A stretch of DNA of 26,009 nt from CAYSPU01 sp964432995 (lineage in GTDB: Bacteria > Verrucomicrobiota > Verrucomicrobiia > Limisphaerales > JAHDYP01). Shown one piece after another: positions 7,397 through 14,717 of this stretch. The stretch is taken from positions 1-26,009 of the forward strand of contig CAYSPU010000055.1 of assembly GCA_964432995.1 (NCBI GenBank). Reading direction: 5' to 3'. Below the pieces are notes generated by a model, which saw nothing but the letters and a program-made list of their open reading frames with translations, ran no database searches and was not told where the DNA came from. Every line of letters starts with the position of its first letter. Position 1 is the first letter of the stretch. The translations under genes were made by a program, and so were the position numbers.

Positions 7397-8626
7397 ATGA
7401 CATCACGCGAGCGTGTTCTAGCGGCCCTGCACCATCGGCAACCGGATCGTGTTCCCATCGATCTTTCGGGGCACCGTTCTTCGGGCATCAGCGCGATCGC
7501 CTATGCGCGACTGCGGAAACACCTGGGGCTGCCGGAGCGCCCGCTGCGGGTCTACGACCCGGTGCAGCAATTGGCGGTGGTGGATGAGGACGTGCTGCGG
7601 CGGTTTGGGGTGGACACCATCGAGTTGGGGCGGGCCTTTGCGCGGGAGGACCGGTGGTGGACGGAGTGGGTCTTGCCGGACGGAACGCCATGTTTCATGC
7701 CCGCCTGGGTCAGGCCGGAGCGCCACGAAGGGGAGTGGGTGCTGCGCTCTCCGCGGGGGCGAGTCATCGCCCGGATGCCGCAGGGCGTGCTCTACTTCGA
7801 GCAGGCGTGGTACGCGTTCGCGGAACAGGAAGACATCGAGCATCTCGCCGATTACTTCGACGAGGGGATGTGGACAGGGGTGAAATCACCGCCGGGACCG
7901 ATTGTCGAGGGGCCGGACGGTCCGCAGTTGTTGGCGGAGGGGGCACGACGGCTGCGGCAGGAGACCGATCGGGCCGTCATCGGTCTCTTTGGCGGCAACC
8001 TGCTCGAGATGGGCCAGTTCTTCTATCGGAACGACAACTTCCTCCTGTTGCTCGCGGAAAACCCACGGCGGGCACATGCCTTCCTGGACAAGGTGACGGA
8101 GATTCACCTGGCGAATCTCGACAAGTTCCTGCAGGCGGTCGGGCCGCACCTCGACATCATTCTCTTTGGCGACGACCTGGGAATGCAGCAGGGGCCGCAG
8201 ATCTCACCGCGGATGTATCGGGAGTTCTTCCAGCCGCGGGAGCGCGTGATGTGGCAGCGGGTGAAACAGGTGGCGCCGCATTTGCGGATCCAGCTTCATT
8301 GTTGCGGGGGCGTGCGCGAGTTGCTCGACGGGCTGATCGAGGCCGGCCTGGACGCGATCAACCCGGTCCAGATCACGTGCCGCGGCATGGACCCCGCGGG
8401 GTTGAAGCGGGACTTCGGGGATCGCCTGACGTTCTGGGGCGGGGGCTGCGACACGCGGGAGATGCTGAGTCGGGGGACGCCCGCCCAGGTGCGCGATCAT
8501 GTGCGTCGGTTGCTGGACATCTGGCGGCCGGGCGGTGGCTACGTCTTTCAGCAGGTGCACAACATCATGGCCGACGTCCCGCCCGAGAACGTCGTGGCGA
8601 TGCTCGACGCCGCGGCGGAGGGGTGA
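7397..8626 (+). CDS. Uroporphyrinogen decarboxylase (UroD/MtaA) superfamily protein
   Basis: A 409-residue protein of the UroD-like superfamily. It opens with the standard MTSRERVLAALHHRQPDRVPID and continues with EMGQFFYRNDNF, DIILFGDDLGMQQGPQISPRMYREFFQP, and a C-terminal segment GGGYVFQQVHNIMADVPPENV. Residues His301, Cys303 (HCCG) and Cys351 (GGGCDT) match the His-x-Cys...Cys zinc site of corrinoid-dependent methyltransferases such as MtaA. A methyl-transfer role is therefore more likely than haem biosynthesis. No corrinoid protein or activase is in the window. The ATG at 7397 fits the family start. The stop (8626) abuts the stop of the convergent serine deaminase gene with no gap. Confidence 0.85.
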   Translation: MTSRERVLAALHHRQPDRVPIDLSGHRSSGISAIAYARLRKHLGLPERPLRVYDPVQQLAVVDEDVLRRFGVDTIELGRAFAREDRWWTEWVLPDGTPCFMPAWVRPERHEGEWVLRSPRGRVIARMPQGVLYFEQAWYAFAEQEDIEHLADYFDEGMWTGVKSPPGPIVEGPDGPQLLAEGARRLRQETDRAVIGLFGGNLLEMGQFFYRNDNFLLLLAENPRRAHAFLDKVTEIHLANLDKFLQAVGPHLDIILFGDDLGMQQGPQISPRMYREFFQPRERVMWQRVKQVAPHLRIQLHCCGGVRELLDGLIEAGLDAINPVQITCRGMDPAGLKRDFGDRLTFWGGGCDTREMLSRGTPAQVRDHVRRLLDIWRPGGGYVFQQVHNIMADVPPENVVAMLDAAAEG

Positions 8627-10003
8627 TCAGCACTCGATCCAATTGACGGCCAGACCGCCGCGGGAGGTTTCCTTGTACTTCAGGCTCATGTCGGCTCCCG
8701 TCTGGCGCATGGTGGCGATGACCTTGTCCAGCGAGACGCGATGGCTGCCGTCGCCGGCGAGGGCGAGGCGGGCGGCGTTGATGGACTTGATGGCGGCCAT
8801 GGCGTTACGCTCGATGCACGGGATCTGAACCAGGCCGCCGATCGGGTCGCAGGTGAGGCCGAGGTTATGCTCCATGCCGATCTCGGCGGCGTTCTCGACC
8901 TGGGGCGCGGTGCCCCCGAGGGCTTCGGCGAGCGCACCGGCGGCCATCGAACAGGCGACGCCGACTTCGCCCTGGCAGCCCACCTCGGCGCCGGAGAGCG
9001 AGGCGTTGAGTTTGTAGAGCAGGCCGATGGTCCCGGCGGTCAAAAGGAATCGCTCGAGACACTCTTCGTCGACTCCCCGGATGCGGGACAAGTAGCAGAG
9101 AACCGCCGGGATGATGCCCGCGGCGCCGTTGGTGGGGGCGGTGACGACGCGACCGCCGGCCGCATTCTCCTCGTTGACGGCCAGGGCCCAGAGGCTGACC
9201 CAGTCGAGGATCGCCAGCGGATCGCGGAGGTTGACCTCCGGTCGTTCGGTGAGTTCGCGATACAGGCGCGGCGCGCGGCGAGTCACGCGGAGGGCGCCCG
9301 GGAGGACACCCTCGGTGCGGCAGCCGCGTTCGACGCAGTTTTCCATCGCCTTCCAGACCTGCCGTAGGCGGGAGCGGGTCTCGGCCTCGGGCCGCCACGC
9401 GGTTTCATTGCGGAGGGTCATGGCGCTGATGCTCAGGCCGGAGTCGCGGGCCATCCGCAGCAGGTCTTCGGCGCTCCGGAAAGGGAAGGGGAGGTCGCCG
9501 GCGGGAGGAATCCAGCCTCCGGTGGATATCTGGGTTTCATCGACGACGAACCCGCCGCCAACGCTGTAGTAGGTATGGCGCCAGAGTGCGGCGCCGCCGG
9601 TGTCCAGGGCGACAAACTGCAGCCCGTTCGGGTGCGCCGGCAGGCTTTCGTCCTGGTGGTAGCAGAGATCCCGATCCGGTTGGTAGTCGATTGGCTTCCG
9701 TCCCGCCAGGAGCAGCCGGCCCTCGCGGGTCAGGCGTTCGATGCGGGTGGGGACAGCGTCGATGTCGACTTCCTCGGGGGTTTCGTTTTCGAGGCCGAGG
9801 ACCAGGGCGCGGTCAATGCCATGGCCGCGTCCGGTCCAGGCAAGGGATCCGTAGAGGTGGACCGTCACGCGGTCGGTTTGGGGGAGGCGGCCGGAGTCCG
9901 CCAGTTCCAGGGCGAAGCGGCGCGCGGCCCGCATCGGGCCCACCGTGTGCGAGCTGCTGGGGCCGATGCCGATGGTGAAGAGGTCGAGGATGCTGATGAC
10001 CAT
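8627..10003 (-). CDS. sdaA: L-serine ammonia-lyase (serine deaminase), single chain
   Basis: A 458-residue iron-sulfur L-serine dehydratase that converts L-serine to pyruvate and ammonia in the cytoplasm. It is of the single-chain type: N-terminal beta domain (SILDLFTIGIGPSSSHTVGPMRAA) fused to the catalytic alpha domain (TNGAAGIIPAVLCYL, GCQGEVGVACSMAAGALAEALGG, LTCDPIGGLVQIPCIERNAMAAIK). Cys343, Cys385 and Cys396 are the expected [4Fe-4S] ligands. The ATG at 10001-10003 gives the normal family start; an upstream TTG adds four residues. It starts 22 bp after the stop of the DapA-family gene, so it is read as the last gene of the hydroxyproline operon. It probably helps use serine (and glycine converted to serine) from the same peptide source. 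It ends tail to tail with the UroD-like gene. Confidence 0.95.
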   Translation of the reverse strand: MVISILDLFTIGIGPSSSHTVGPMRAARRFALELADSGRLPQTDRVTVHLYGSLAWTGRGHGIDRALVLGLENETPEEVDIDAVPTRIERLTREGRLLLAGRKPIDYQPDRDLCYHQDESLPAHPNGLQFVALDTGGAALWRHTYYSVGGGFVVDETQISTGGWIPPAGDLPFPFRSAEDLLRMARDSGLSISAMTLRNETAWRPEAETRSRLRQVWKAMENCVERGCRTEGVLPGALRVTRRAPRLYRELTERPEVNLRDPLAILDWVSLWALAVNEENAAGGRVVTAPTNGAAGIIPAVLCYLSRIRGVDEECLERFLLTAGTIGLLYKLNASLSGAEVGCQGEVGVACSMAAGALAEALGGTAPQVENAAEIGMEHNLGLTCDPIGGLVQIPCIERNAMAAIKSINAARLALAGDGSHRVSLDKVIATMRQTGADMSLKYKETSRGGLAVNWIEC

Positions 10004-10025
10004 AGTTGGCGGCAACCGGCGGGGC

Positions 10026-10955
10026 TCAGGTTCTGGTTTTTGGCGAACGAGTCGGGTTGCGGCCTTCGGGGCAGGCTTGGAGCGCGGCGCGCAGTTGGCG
10101 CAGTTCCGCGCCTCTGGCCGGGCCGAGCGGACGCCGAGGCGGCCCGCAGGGGTGGCCCATGAGTCCGCAGGCGGCCTTCACCCATTGGGTGTACTTGCCG
10201 CCGCCTTCCATGAGTTCGAGGGTCGGCAGCATTTGGAAGAAGAGCTGTCGGGCCGCCTCGAGGTTCCGTCGGTGCACGACGAGTTCATACAGCCTGGCGT
10301 GGGAAGCCGGAAGAACATTCACCACGCCGCCCACCCAGCCGACGGCGCCCACGAGGAGGGACTCGAGGGCGATGGTATCGCAGCCGCAGAAGATGCCGAG
10401 GCGATCGCCGCAGCGGCGGAGCAGTTCAGTGATGCGGGGCATTTCGCCGGTGCTTTCCTTGACGTAACGGACGTTGCGGAGGCGGGCGAGGCGCTCGATG
10501 AATTCGGGCGGCATATCCACTCCGGTTCGCCCCGGGTAGTTGTAGAGCATGATCGGGATGCCGAGGGCGCGGTCGATCGCGCGGAAGTGGGCATACAACT
10601 CGTCCAGTCGGGGCAGGGAGTAGTAGGGCGGGGCGAGCATCACTCCGGCGCAGCCCAGGCTTTCCGCCTGGCGGGAGAAAGCGACGACATCGCGGGTGGA
10701 ACCGGCATTGGTGCCGGCCAGAACGGGAACGCGCCCGGCCGCGGCTTCGAGCGTCGTGCGGAGGACGAGTTCCCGTTCGGCGGGCGAAAGGGCGTAGTAC
10801 TCGCCGGTGCTGCCGAGAGGGATGAGACCATGCACGCCGCGGCGGATGAGGTGTTCCACAAAGGCGACGAGCCGGTCGGTGTCGATGGAGTCGTCCCGAC
10901 GCAGGGGCGTGACAAGGGCGGCGTAGACGCCGCGGAAGGGAGAGGGTTCGGTCAT
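10026..10955 (-). CDS. DapA-family protein, probable pyrroline-4-hydroxy-2-carboxylate deaminase
   Basis: A 309-residue class I aldolase-fold protein of the dihydrodipicolinate synthase family. It has GSTGE (48-52), the active-site Tyr138 in LYNYPGRTG and the Schiff-base Lys166 in YVKESTG. The family also includes KDG aldolase and N-acetylneuraminate lyase, but its place between an aldehyde dehydrogenase and an operon with hydroxyproline epimerase and D-hydroxyproline dehydrogenase genes points to the deaminase. That enzyme turns delta1-pyrroline-4-hydroxy-2-carboxylate into alpha-ketoglutarate semialdehyde and ammonia. The ATG at 10953-10955 was chosen; upstream codons are low-complexity (Pro-Asn repeats read from a TTAGGA tract). 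The family is certain from sequence; the substrate is inferred from context. Confidence 0.85.
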   Translation of the reverse strand: MTEPSPFRGVYAALVTPLRRDDSIDTDRLVAFVEHLIRRGVHGLIPLGSTGEYYALSPAERELVLRTTLEAAAGRVPVLAGTNAGSTRDVVAFSRQAESLGCAGVMLAPPYYSLPRLDELYAHFRAIDRALGIPIMLYNYPGRTGVDMPPEFIERLARLRNVRYVKESTGEMPRITELLRRCGDRLGIFCGCDTIALESLLVGAVGWVGGVVNVLPASHARLYELVVHRRNLEAARQLFFQMLPTLELMEGGGKYTQWVKAACGLMGHPCGPPRRPLGPARGAELRQLRAALQACPEGRNPTRSPKTRT

Positions 10956-10966
10956 AGTCGTGGAGG

Positions 10967-11000
10967 GATTAGGATTAAGATTAGGATTAGGATTGGGGGG
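10967..11000. repeat. TTAGGA-type short tandem repeat
   Basis: Four to five imperfect ATTAGG/ATTAAG units followed by a G-rich run lie in the 157-bp gap between the aldehyde dehydrogenase and DapA-family genes, just upstream of the latter's start codon. It is presumably a microsatellite rather than a gene part. Confidence 0.6.
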
Positions 11001-11112
11001 AGGAGGGGGCCGCCAGCCTCTTACGCGCGAAGGACGCGGCTGCACTTCCGCCCGGTATCCATCTGAGGTCGAGGTGTTCTTCGTTGGTGACCAGTCGCTG
11101 GGTTGAGCCGCA

Positions 11113-12615
11113 TCAGTCAAGCTGCATCCAGACGGTTTTGAGTTCGGTGTATTGGTAGTGGGCGAAAATGGACTTGTCGCGGCCGAAGAACCCGGACTGT
11201 TTGAAGCCGCCGAAGGGGGTGGTGATGTCGCCTTCGGAGAAGCAGTTGACGGAGACGGTGCCGGCGCGGAGGGCGCGGGCGACGCGGTGGGCGCGGCTGG
11301 CGTTCTCGCTGTAGAGGGAGGCGGTCAGGCCGTAGGGGGTATCGTTCGCCAGGGCGACGGCTTCCTCCTCGGTGCTGAAGGTGAGCACGGAGAGGACGGG
11401 GCCGAAGATCTCCTCGCGGGCGATCTTCATGTGGGGCTGGACGCGGTCGAAGATGGTGGGTTCGACGAAGTAGCCGCCGGTTCGGCGCAGGGTGCGCTGG
11501 CCGCCGAGGACGAGTTCGGCACCTTCGCCTTTGCCGCTTTCGATGTAGTCCAGCACCTTCTGGAGGTGGCTTTCCTCGATCATCGGACCGATCTTGGTCG
11601 TCGGGTGCAGGGGGTTGCCAACAACCCACTCCCGGCTGGCGGCGAGCATCCGGTCCAGGAGCTTCGGTTTGATCTTGCGATGGACGATCAGCCGCGAGCC
11701 GGAGCTGCAATTCTCGCCCATGTTCCAAAAGACGCAGTTGAGGACCTGGCGCGCGATGGAATCCAGATCGCCGGCGTCGTCGAACACGAGCTGGGGGTTT
11801 TTGCCGCCGAGTTCGAGGACGATGCGTTTGAGGTTCGATTCGGCGGAGTATTGAAGGAGTTGGCGTCCGACTTCGGTGGAGCCGGTGAACGCCACGGCGT
11901 CGACGTTGGGATGTTTGCAGAGGGCGGCGCCGATGACCGAGCCGTTGCCGGGGACGACGTTGAGGACACCGTTGGGCAGGCCGGCTTCGGCGGCGAGTTC
12001 GGCGAGGCGGAGGGCGCTCAGGGAAGTCTGGCGGGCGGGCTTGACGACGACACTATTTCCGGTGGCGAGGATGGGGCCGAGTTTCCAGGCGGCCATCTGG
12101 AGCGGGAAGTTCCACGGCAGGATGGCGCCGACGACGCCGAGCGGTTCGCGGACGATGAAGGCGACGTTGGCCGGGCCGGTGGGGGCCACCTTCTCGTATT
12201 CCTTGTCGATGGCCTCGGCATGCCAGCGGAGGCAGTGCACGGAGTCGGGCAGGTCCATCGTCAGACAATCGGTGATCGGCTTGCCGGCGTCGAGGCAGTC
12301 CAACAACGCCAGTTCACCGAGGTTCTGCTCGATCAAGTCGGCGAAGCGGAGGAGGACCTGTTTGCGTTCGGCGGGCGGGCGCCTGGCCCAGACGCCTTGC
12401 TCGAAGGACCGGCGGGCCGCCCTGACGGCGGCGTCGACGTCGGTCGCATCACCGGCGGCGATGGTGGCCAGCGGTTGGCCGGTGGCGGGGTTCACCGAGA
12501 CGTAGGTCTTTCCGGAACGGGCGTTGACGTACCGGCCGTTGACGAAGGCCTGGGTCCGAAATCGGAGTTTGGCAACGGCGGCGCGAATGGCTTTGGGTTC
12601 GAGGGAGACTTTCAC
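11113..12615 (-). CDS. Aldehyde dehydrogenase, probable alpha-ketoglutarate semialdehyde dehydrogenase
   Basis: A 500-residue NAD(P)-dependent aldehyde dehydrogenase. The catalytic set is complete: PWNF (Asn169), VKPARQTSL (Lys192), FTGSTEVG (243-250), LELGGKNP (general base Glu268) and GENCSSGSR (nucleophile Cys303). The C-terminal EEIFGPVLSV and FGGFKQSGFFGRD blocks are also present. In this operon the expected step is oxidation of alpha-ketoglutarate semialdehyde to alpha-ketoglutarate, the last step of hydroxyproline breakdown. The closest motif style is the broad betaine/4-aminobutyraldehyde group, so the substrate rests on context. The GTG at 12613-12615 (protein starts VKVSLEPKAI) was preferred, because the ATG at 12660 adds 15 residues (Pro/Asn/Leu-rich) encoded by a short tandem repeat. 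Confidence 0.88.
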   Translation of the reverse strand: MKVSLEPKAIRAAVAKLRFRTQAFVNGRYVNARSGKTYVSVNPATGQPLATIAAGDATDVDAAVRAARRSFEQGVWARRPPAERKQVLLRFADLIEQNLGELALLDCLDAGKPITDCLTMDLPDSVHCLRWHAEAIDKEYEKVAPTGPANVAFIVREPLGVVGAILPWNFPLQMAAWKLGPILATGNSVVVKPARQTSLSALRLAELAAEAGLPNGVLNVVPGNGSVIGAALCKHPNVDAVAFTGSTEVGRQLLQYSAESNLKRIVLELGGKNPQLVFDDAGDLDSIARQVLNCVFWNMGENCSSGSRLIVHRKIKPKLLDRMLAASREWVVGNPLHPTTKIGPMIEESHLQKVLDYIESGKGEGAELVLGGQRTLRRTGGYFVEPTIFDRVQPHMKIAREEIFGPVLSVLTFSTEEEAVALANDTPYGLTASLYSENASRAHRVARALRAGTVSVNCFSEGDITTPFGGFKQSGFFGRDKSIFAHYQYTELKTVWMQLD

Positions 12616-12616
12616 G

Positions 12617-12682
12617 GGTGGGAGGTTTGGAGGTTCAGGGTTGAGAGGTTCAGGGTTCAAGGGTTCAAGGTTCCGGGTTTGG
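12617..12682. repeat. GGTTCAGG-type short tandem repeat
   Basis: Imperfect repeats of GGTTCAGG/GGTTCAAGG fill the spacer between the FAD/NAD subunit gene and the aldehyde dehydrogenase. They encode the last residues (PNPEP) of the former and the rejected N-terminal extension of the latter. Confidence 0.6.
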
Positions 12683-13951
12683 GGTGGTTGCGGTCAGAGT
12701 GCCGACGGTGACGGGAAAGACGGGCGGGCGGGTGCAGGCGCAATCCCAGCCGTAGAGGAACTGCGCCGCGGCGCCACAGGTGCGCCCCTGGCAGGGACCC
12801 ATGCCGGCCCGGGTGTGGAGTTTGGCGCTGCGCCAGTCGTCCCAGCCGAGCATCTGACTGTGGACCACGTCTTCGCAGCGGCAGACAATCGTGTCCGGCT
12901 CCGGCAGACGCCGCAGCTCGGGGCGGAGGGCGAAGGCAGCCGCCAGGGCACGGCGGAAGGCGTGCCAGCGGTGGCGTTGGGGGAGGAGTTGACGGGCGTC
13001 CGCGGCCCGGCCCGCCGCAGCGAGACCGGCGATGCGGCCTTCCACGAGCGCACAATCGCCTCCGCCGATACCGGTCGGTTCCCCCGCGCAGTAGACGCCG
13101 TGGATCGTGGTTTCCTGGAAGTCGTTCACCCGCACAAAGCCGCCGTCAAGGGTGCAGCCCAGGAGGCGTGGCAGCTCGACGTTCGGGACCAGGTCGAAAC
13201 CGCAGGCCAGGATGTCGCACGCGCAGGTCCGGGTGCGGGAGCCATCGGTGAAAGTGACGCGTTCCAGATGGTCGGTTCCCTCGGCGCGGACCGGCCACCA
13301 GCCGCAGCGATAGCAAGCGCTCAACAGCCGGGTGCCGATGGCCATGCCCTGCGCGACCTTCCCCGGGTGCCGGGCAAGGGCGCAGCCGAACCGCGCCAGC
13401 CGCGACCACGATGCCTGTTCCGCGATGAACACGATGCGGGCACCATGCTGTCGCAGTCCGTCCGCCGCGGCGAGCAGCAAGGGACCCGATCCGGCAACGA
13501 CCGCGCGCCGGCCGTGCACCGGCCAACCCGCATGCGACAGGCTGTGCAGACCGCCCGGGCCGAACACGCCGGGAAGCGTCCAGCCCGGGAACGGCAAGTA
13601 GCGCTCGCGCGCGCCCGTGGCCAGGATGAGTTTCTCCCAGGCAAACGTGCGGCTTCCCGAGGGCGTTTCCACGAGCAGTCGACCAGGGGCGGGGACGTCG
13701 AACGCTGTCGCTGAAGGAACGACTGTGACGGTGGATCGGCGCAACCGATCCAGCCACGAGCGCGCTGCGCGGGGAAGTGCCTGCGGCGACACTCCCCGCC
13801 AGACAGGTCCTCCCGGCCAAGGCGCGGCGTCGAGGAGCACGACGTGTTTTCCAGCGTCCGCCGCTGCGCAGGTGGCGGCGATGCCCGCGGGTCCGGCGCC
13901 GGCGACGAGGATTTCGCAGGCTGCTGGTGGCGCGGCGGCGGGGTTACTCAT
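12665..13951 (-). CDS. D-hydroxyproline dehydrogenase, FAD/NAD-type subunit with [2Fe-2S] tail (HcnB/LhpE-like)
   Basis: A 428-residue flavoprotein subunit. The N-terminus has the dinucleotide-binding GAGPAG (18-23), then a second nucleotide-binding block (AVVAGSGPLLLAAADGLRQHG) and an ATG-type motif (LILATGARERYLPFPGW). The C-terminus has Cys357-x-Cys359 and Cys387-x4-Cys392, the BFD-like [2Fe-2S] site seen in HcnB, nopaline/octopine oxidase A and LhpE proteins. With the small ferredoxin-like subunit (13944-14192) and the FAD oxidase subunit (14718-15872) it should form a membrane-linked dehydrogenase for cis-4-hydroxy-D-proline. Its start overlaps the end of the small subunit gene by 8 bp (ATGAGTAA), showing translational coupling. 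HcnABC or opine oxidase are alternatives by sequence; the operon argues for hydroxyproline. Confidence 0.88.
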   Translation of the reverse strand: MSNPAAAPPAACEILVAGAGPAGIAATCAAADAGKHVVLLDAAPWPGGPVWRGVSPQALPRAARSWLDRLRRSTVTVVPSATAFDVPAPGRLLVETPSGSRTFAWEKLILATGARERYLPFPGWTLPGVFGPGGLHSLSHAGWPVHGRRAVVAGSGPLLLAAADGLRQHGARIVFIAEQASWSRLARFGCALARHPGKVAQGMAIGTRLLSACYRCGWWPVRAEGTDHLERVTFTDGSRTRTCACDILACGFDLVPNVELPRLLGCTLDGGFVRVNDFQETTIHGVYCAGEPTGIGGGDCALVEGRIAGLAAAGRAADARQLLPQRHRWHAFRRALAAAFALRPELRRLPEPDTIVCRCEDVVHSQMLGWDDWRSAKLHTRAGMGPCQGRTCGAAAQFLYGWDCACTRPPVFPVTVGTLTATTPNPEP

Positions 13952-14192
13952 CCGTCTTCACCTCCATACCCGGTGCACACAGGGTCATGCAACTGCGTTG
14001 ATGGGGCTGGCCGTTGATGGTGACGCGGCATTCGAAGCAGACCCCCATTCCACAAACCGCCGCGCGAGACTCGCCGCGGACCGAGCGTCGGAAGCGCGGA
14101 ACCCCCGCCCGGGCCAGGGCGACGGCGAGCAACGTTCCCTCGGGGACGGTGATCGGCGCGCCGTTCACGGTGAGTTGGACCTGGTCAGCCAT
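13944..14192 (-). CDS. D-hydroxyproline dehydrogenase, small [2Fe-2S] subunit (HcnA/LhpF-like)
   Basis: An 82-residue ferredoxin-like protein. The [2Fe-2S] ligands are Cys47, Cys52, Cys55 and Cys68 (CGMGVCFEC...SC, spacing x4, x2, x12), preceded by a typical beta-grasp start (QVQLTVNGAPITVPEGTLLAVALARAG). It is the small electron-transfer subunit of HcnABC-like dehydrogenases. The ATG at 14190-14192 fits family starts; the longer frame to 14222 reads into repeat element A. The gene overlaps the next one by 8 bp. It is separated from the upstream oxidase subunit gene by 525 bp, an unusual break for an obligate complex. Confidence 0.88.
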   Translation of the reverse strand: MADQVQLTVNGAPITVPEGTLLAVALARAGVPRFRRSVRGESRAAVCGMGVCFECRVTINGQPHQRSCMTLCAPGMEVKTDE

Positions 14193-14224
14193 AGGCGACG
14201 GGGTTGTCAACGGCGAAGCCATGA

Positions 14225-14317
14225 GGTAGGGACGCCCGGCCCCGGGCGTCCGTTGGTGAGGTTTGGCGATCCAGAACCGGCGGATGCGCGAGTCCGCGCG
14301 TTCCAGCCCGACCTACC
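14225..14317. repeat. Dispersed palindromic element A, copy 3
   Basis: It begins GGTAGGGACGCCCGG and ends CCAGCCCGACCTACC, with an inner GGGCGTCCG arm like copy 1 (5493-5577). It is followed after 8 bp by motif B, the same order as at 7143-7299. Confidence 0.65.
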
Positions 14318-14325
14318 TTGCCTCC

Positions 14326-14360
14326 GAGGTGATATCCCAGGATGGGAAGGGGGATCCATG
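14326..14360 (+). repeat. Dispersed repeat motif B, copy 3
   Basis: It reads GAGGTGATATCCCAGGATGG, then GAAGGGGGATCCATG. It differs from the 7260-7299 copy at a few positions only and contains the same small hairpin. Confidence 0.6.
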
Positions 14361-14717
14361 TGCAGCATGGACGTCCAACTGCCTGATACCCGAAGGTGCG
14401 GACCGGAGTGGCGGAGGTGGAGTTGAGACCCGAGTCGGAGCGCGACCCGTCTCGGGTCGCAGCACATGCGATGGGCGGGAGGGCATTGGAGGCTCGAGAG
14501 CGCGTGCGGCAAGTGGGGCTGCTGCCCGCCGGGACGACGGGCGCTTGCGACGGAGTTGGTTGGCATGCCGGTGTGGTTGGGCAATCGACGGTCCGCGAGG
14601 CTTCGGACCGCGGCTCGTCTGGAGCCGCAGCAAAGGGTGTGTGCGTGCTGCTGCGGGTCGAGAAGACCCGCGGTCCTGGAAAGGCCGTCGGACGCTGGAC
14701 GTCTTGGAGAGTGCGCA

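Larger units (their letters stand above)
14193..14717. other. Repeat-like insert inside the hydroxyproline operon
   Basis: 525 bp without a supported gene, between two genes whose products form one enzyme. It holds element A (14225-14317), motif B (14326-14360) and several inverted repeats: GACCCGAG with CTCGGGTC (about 14427-14458), GGTCCGCGAG with CTTCGGACC (about 14591-14611) and CGGGTC with GACCCG (about 14656-14673). Frames here are Arg/Gly-rich and unlike proteins. Confidence 0.6.

Noticed and set aside
11152..12711. 519-codon plus-strand frame opposite the aldehyde dehydrogenase
   Set aside because: It is antisense to a gene with intact catalytic residues; long antisense frames are expected in GC-rich DNA, and its Gly/Asp/Val-rich sequence has no motif.
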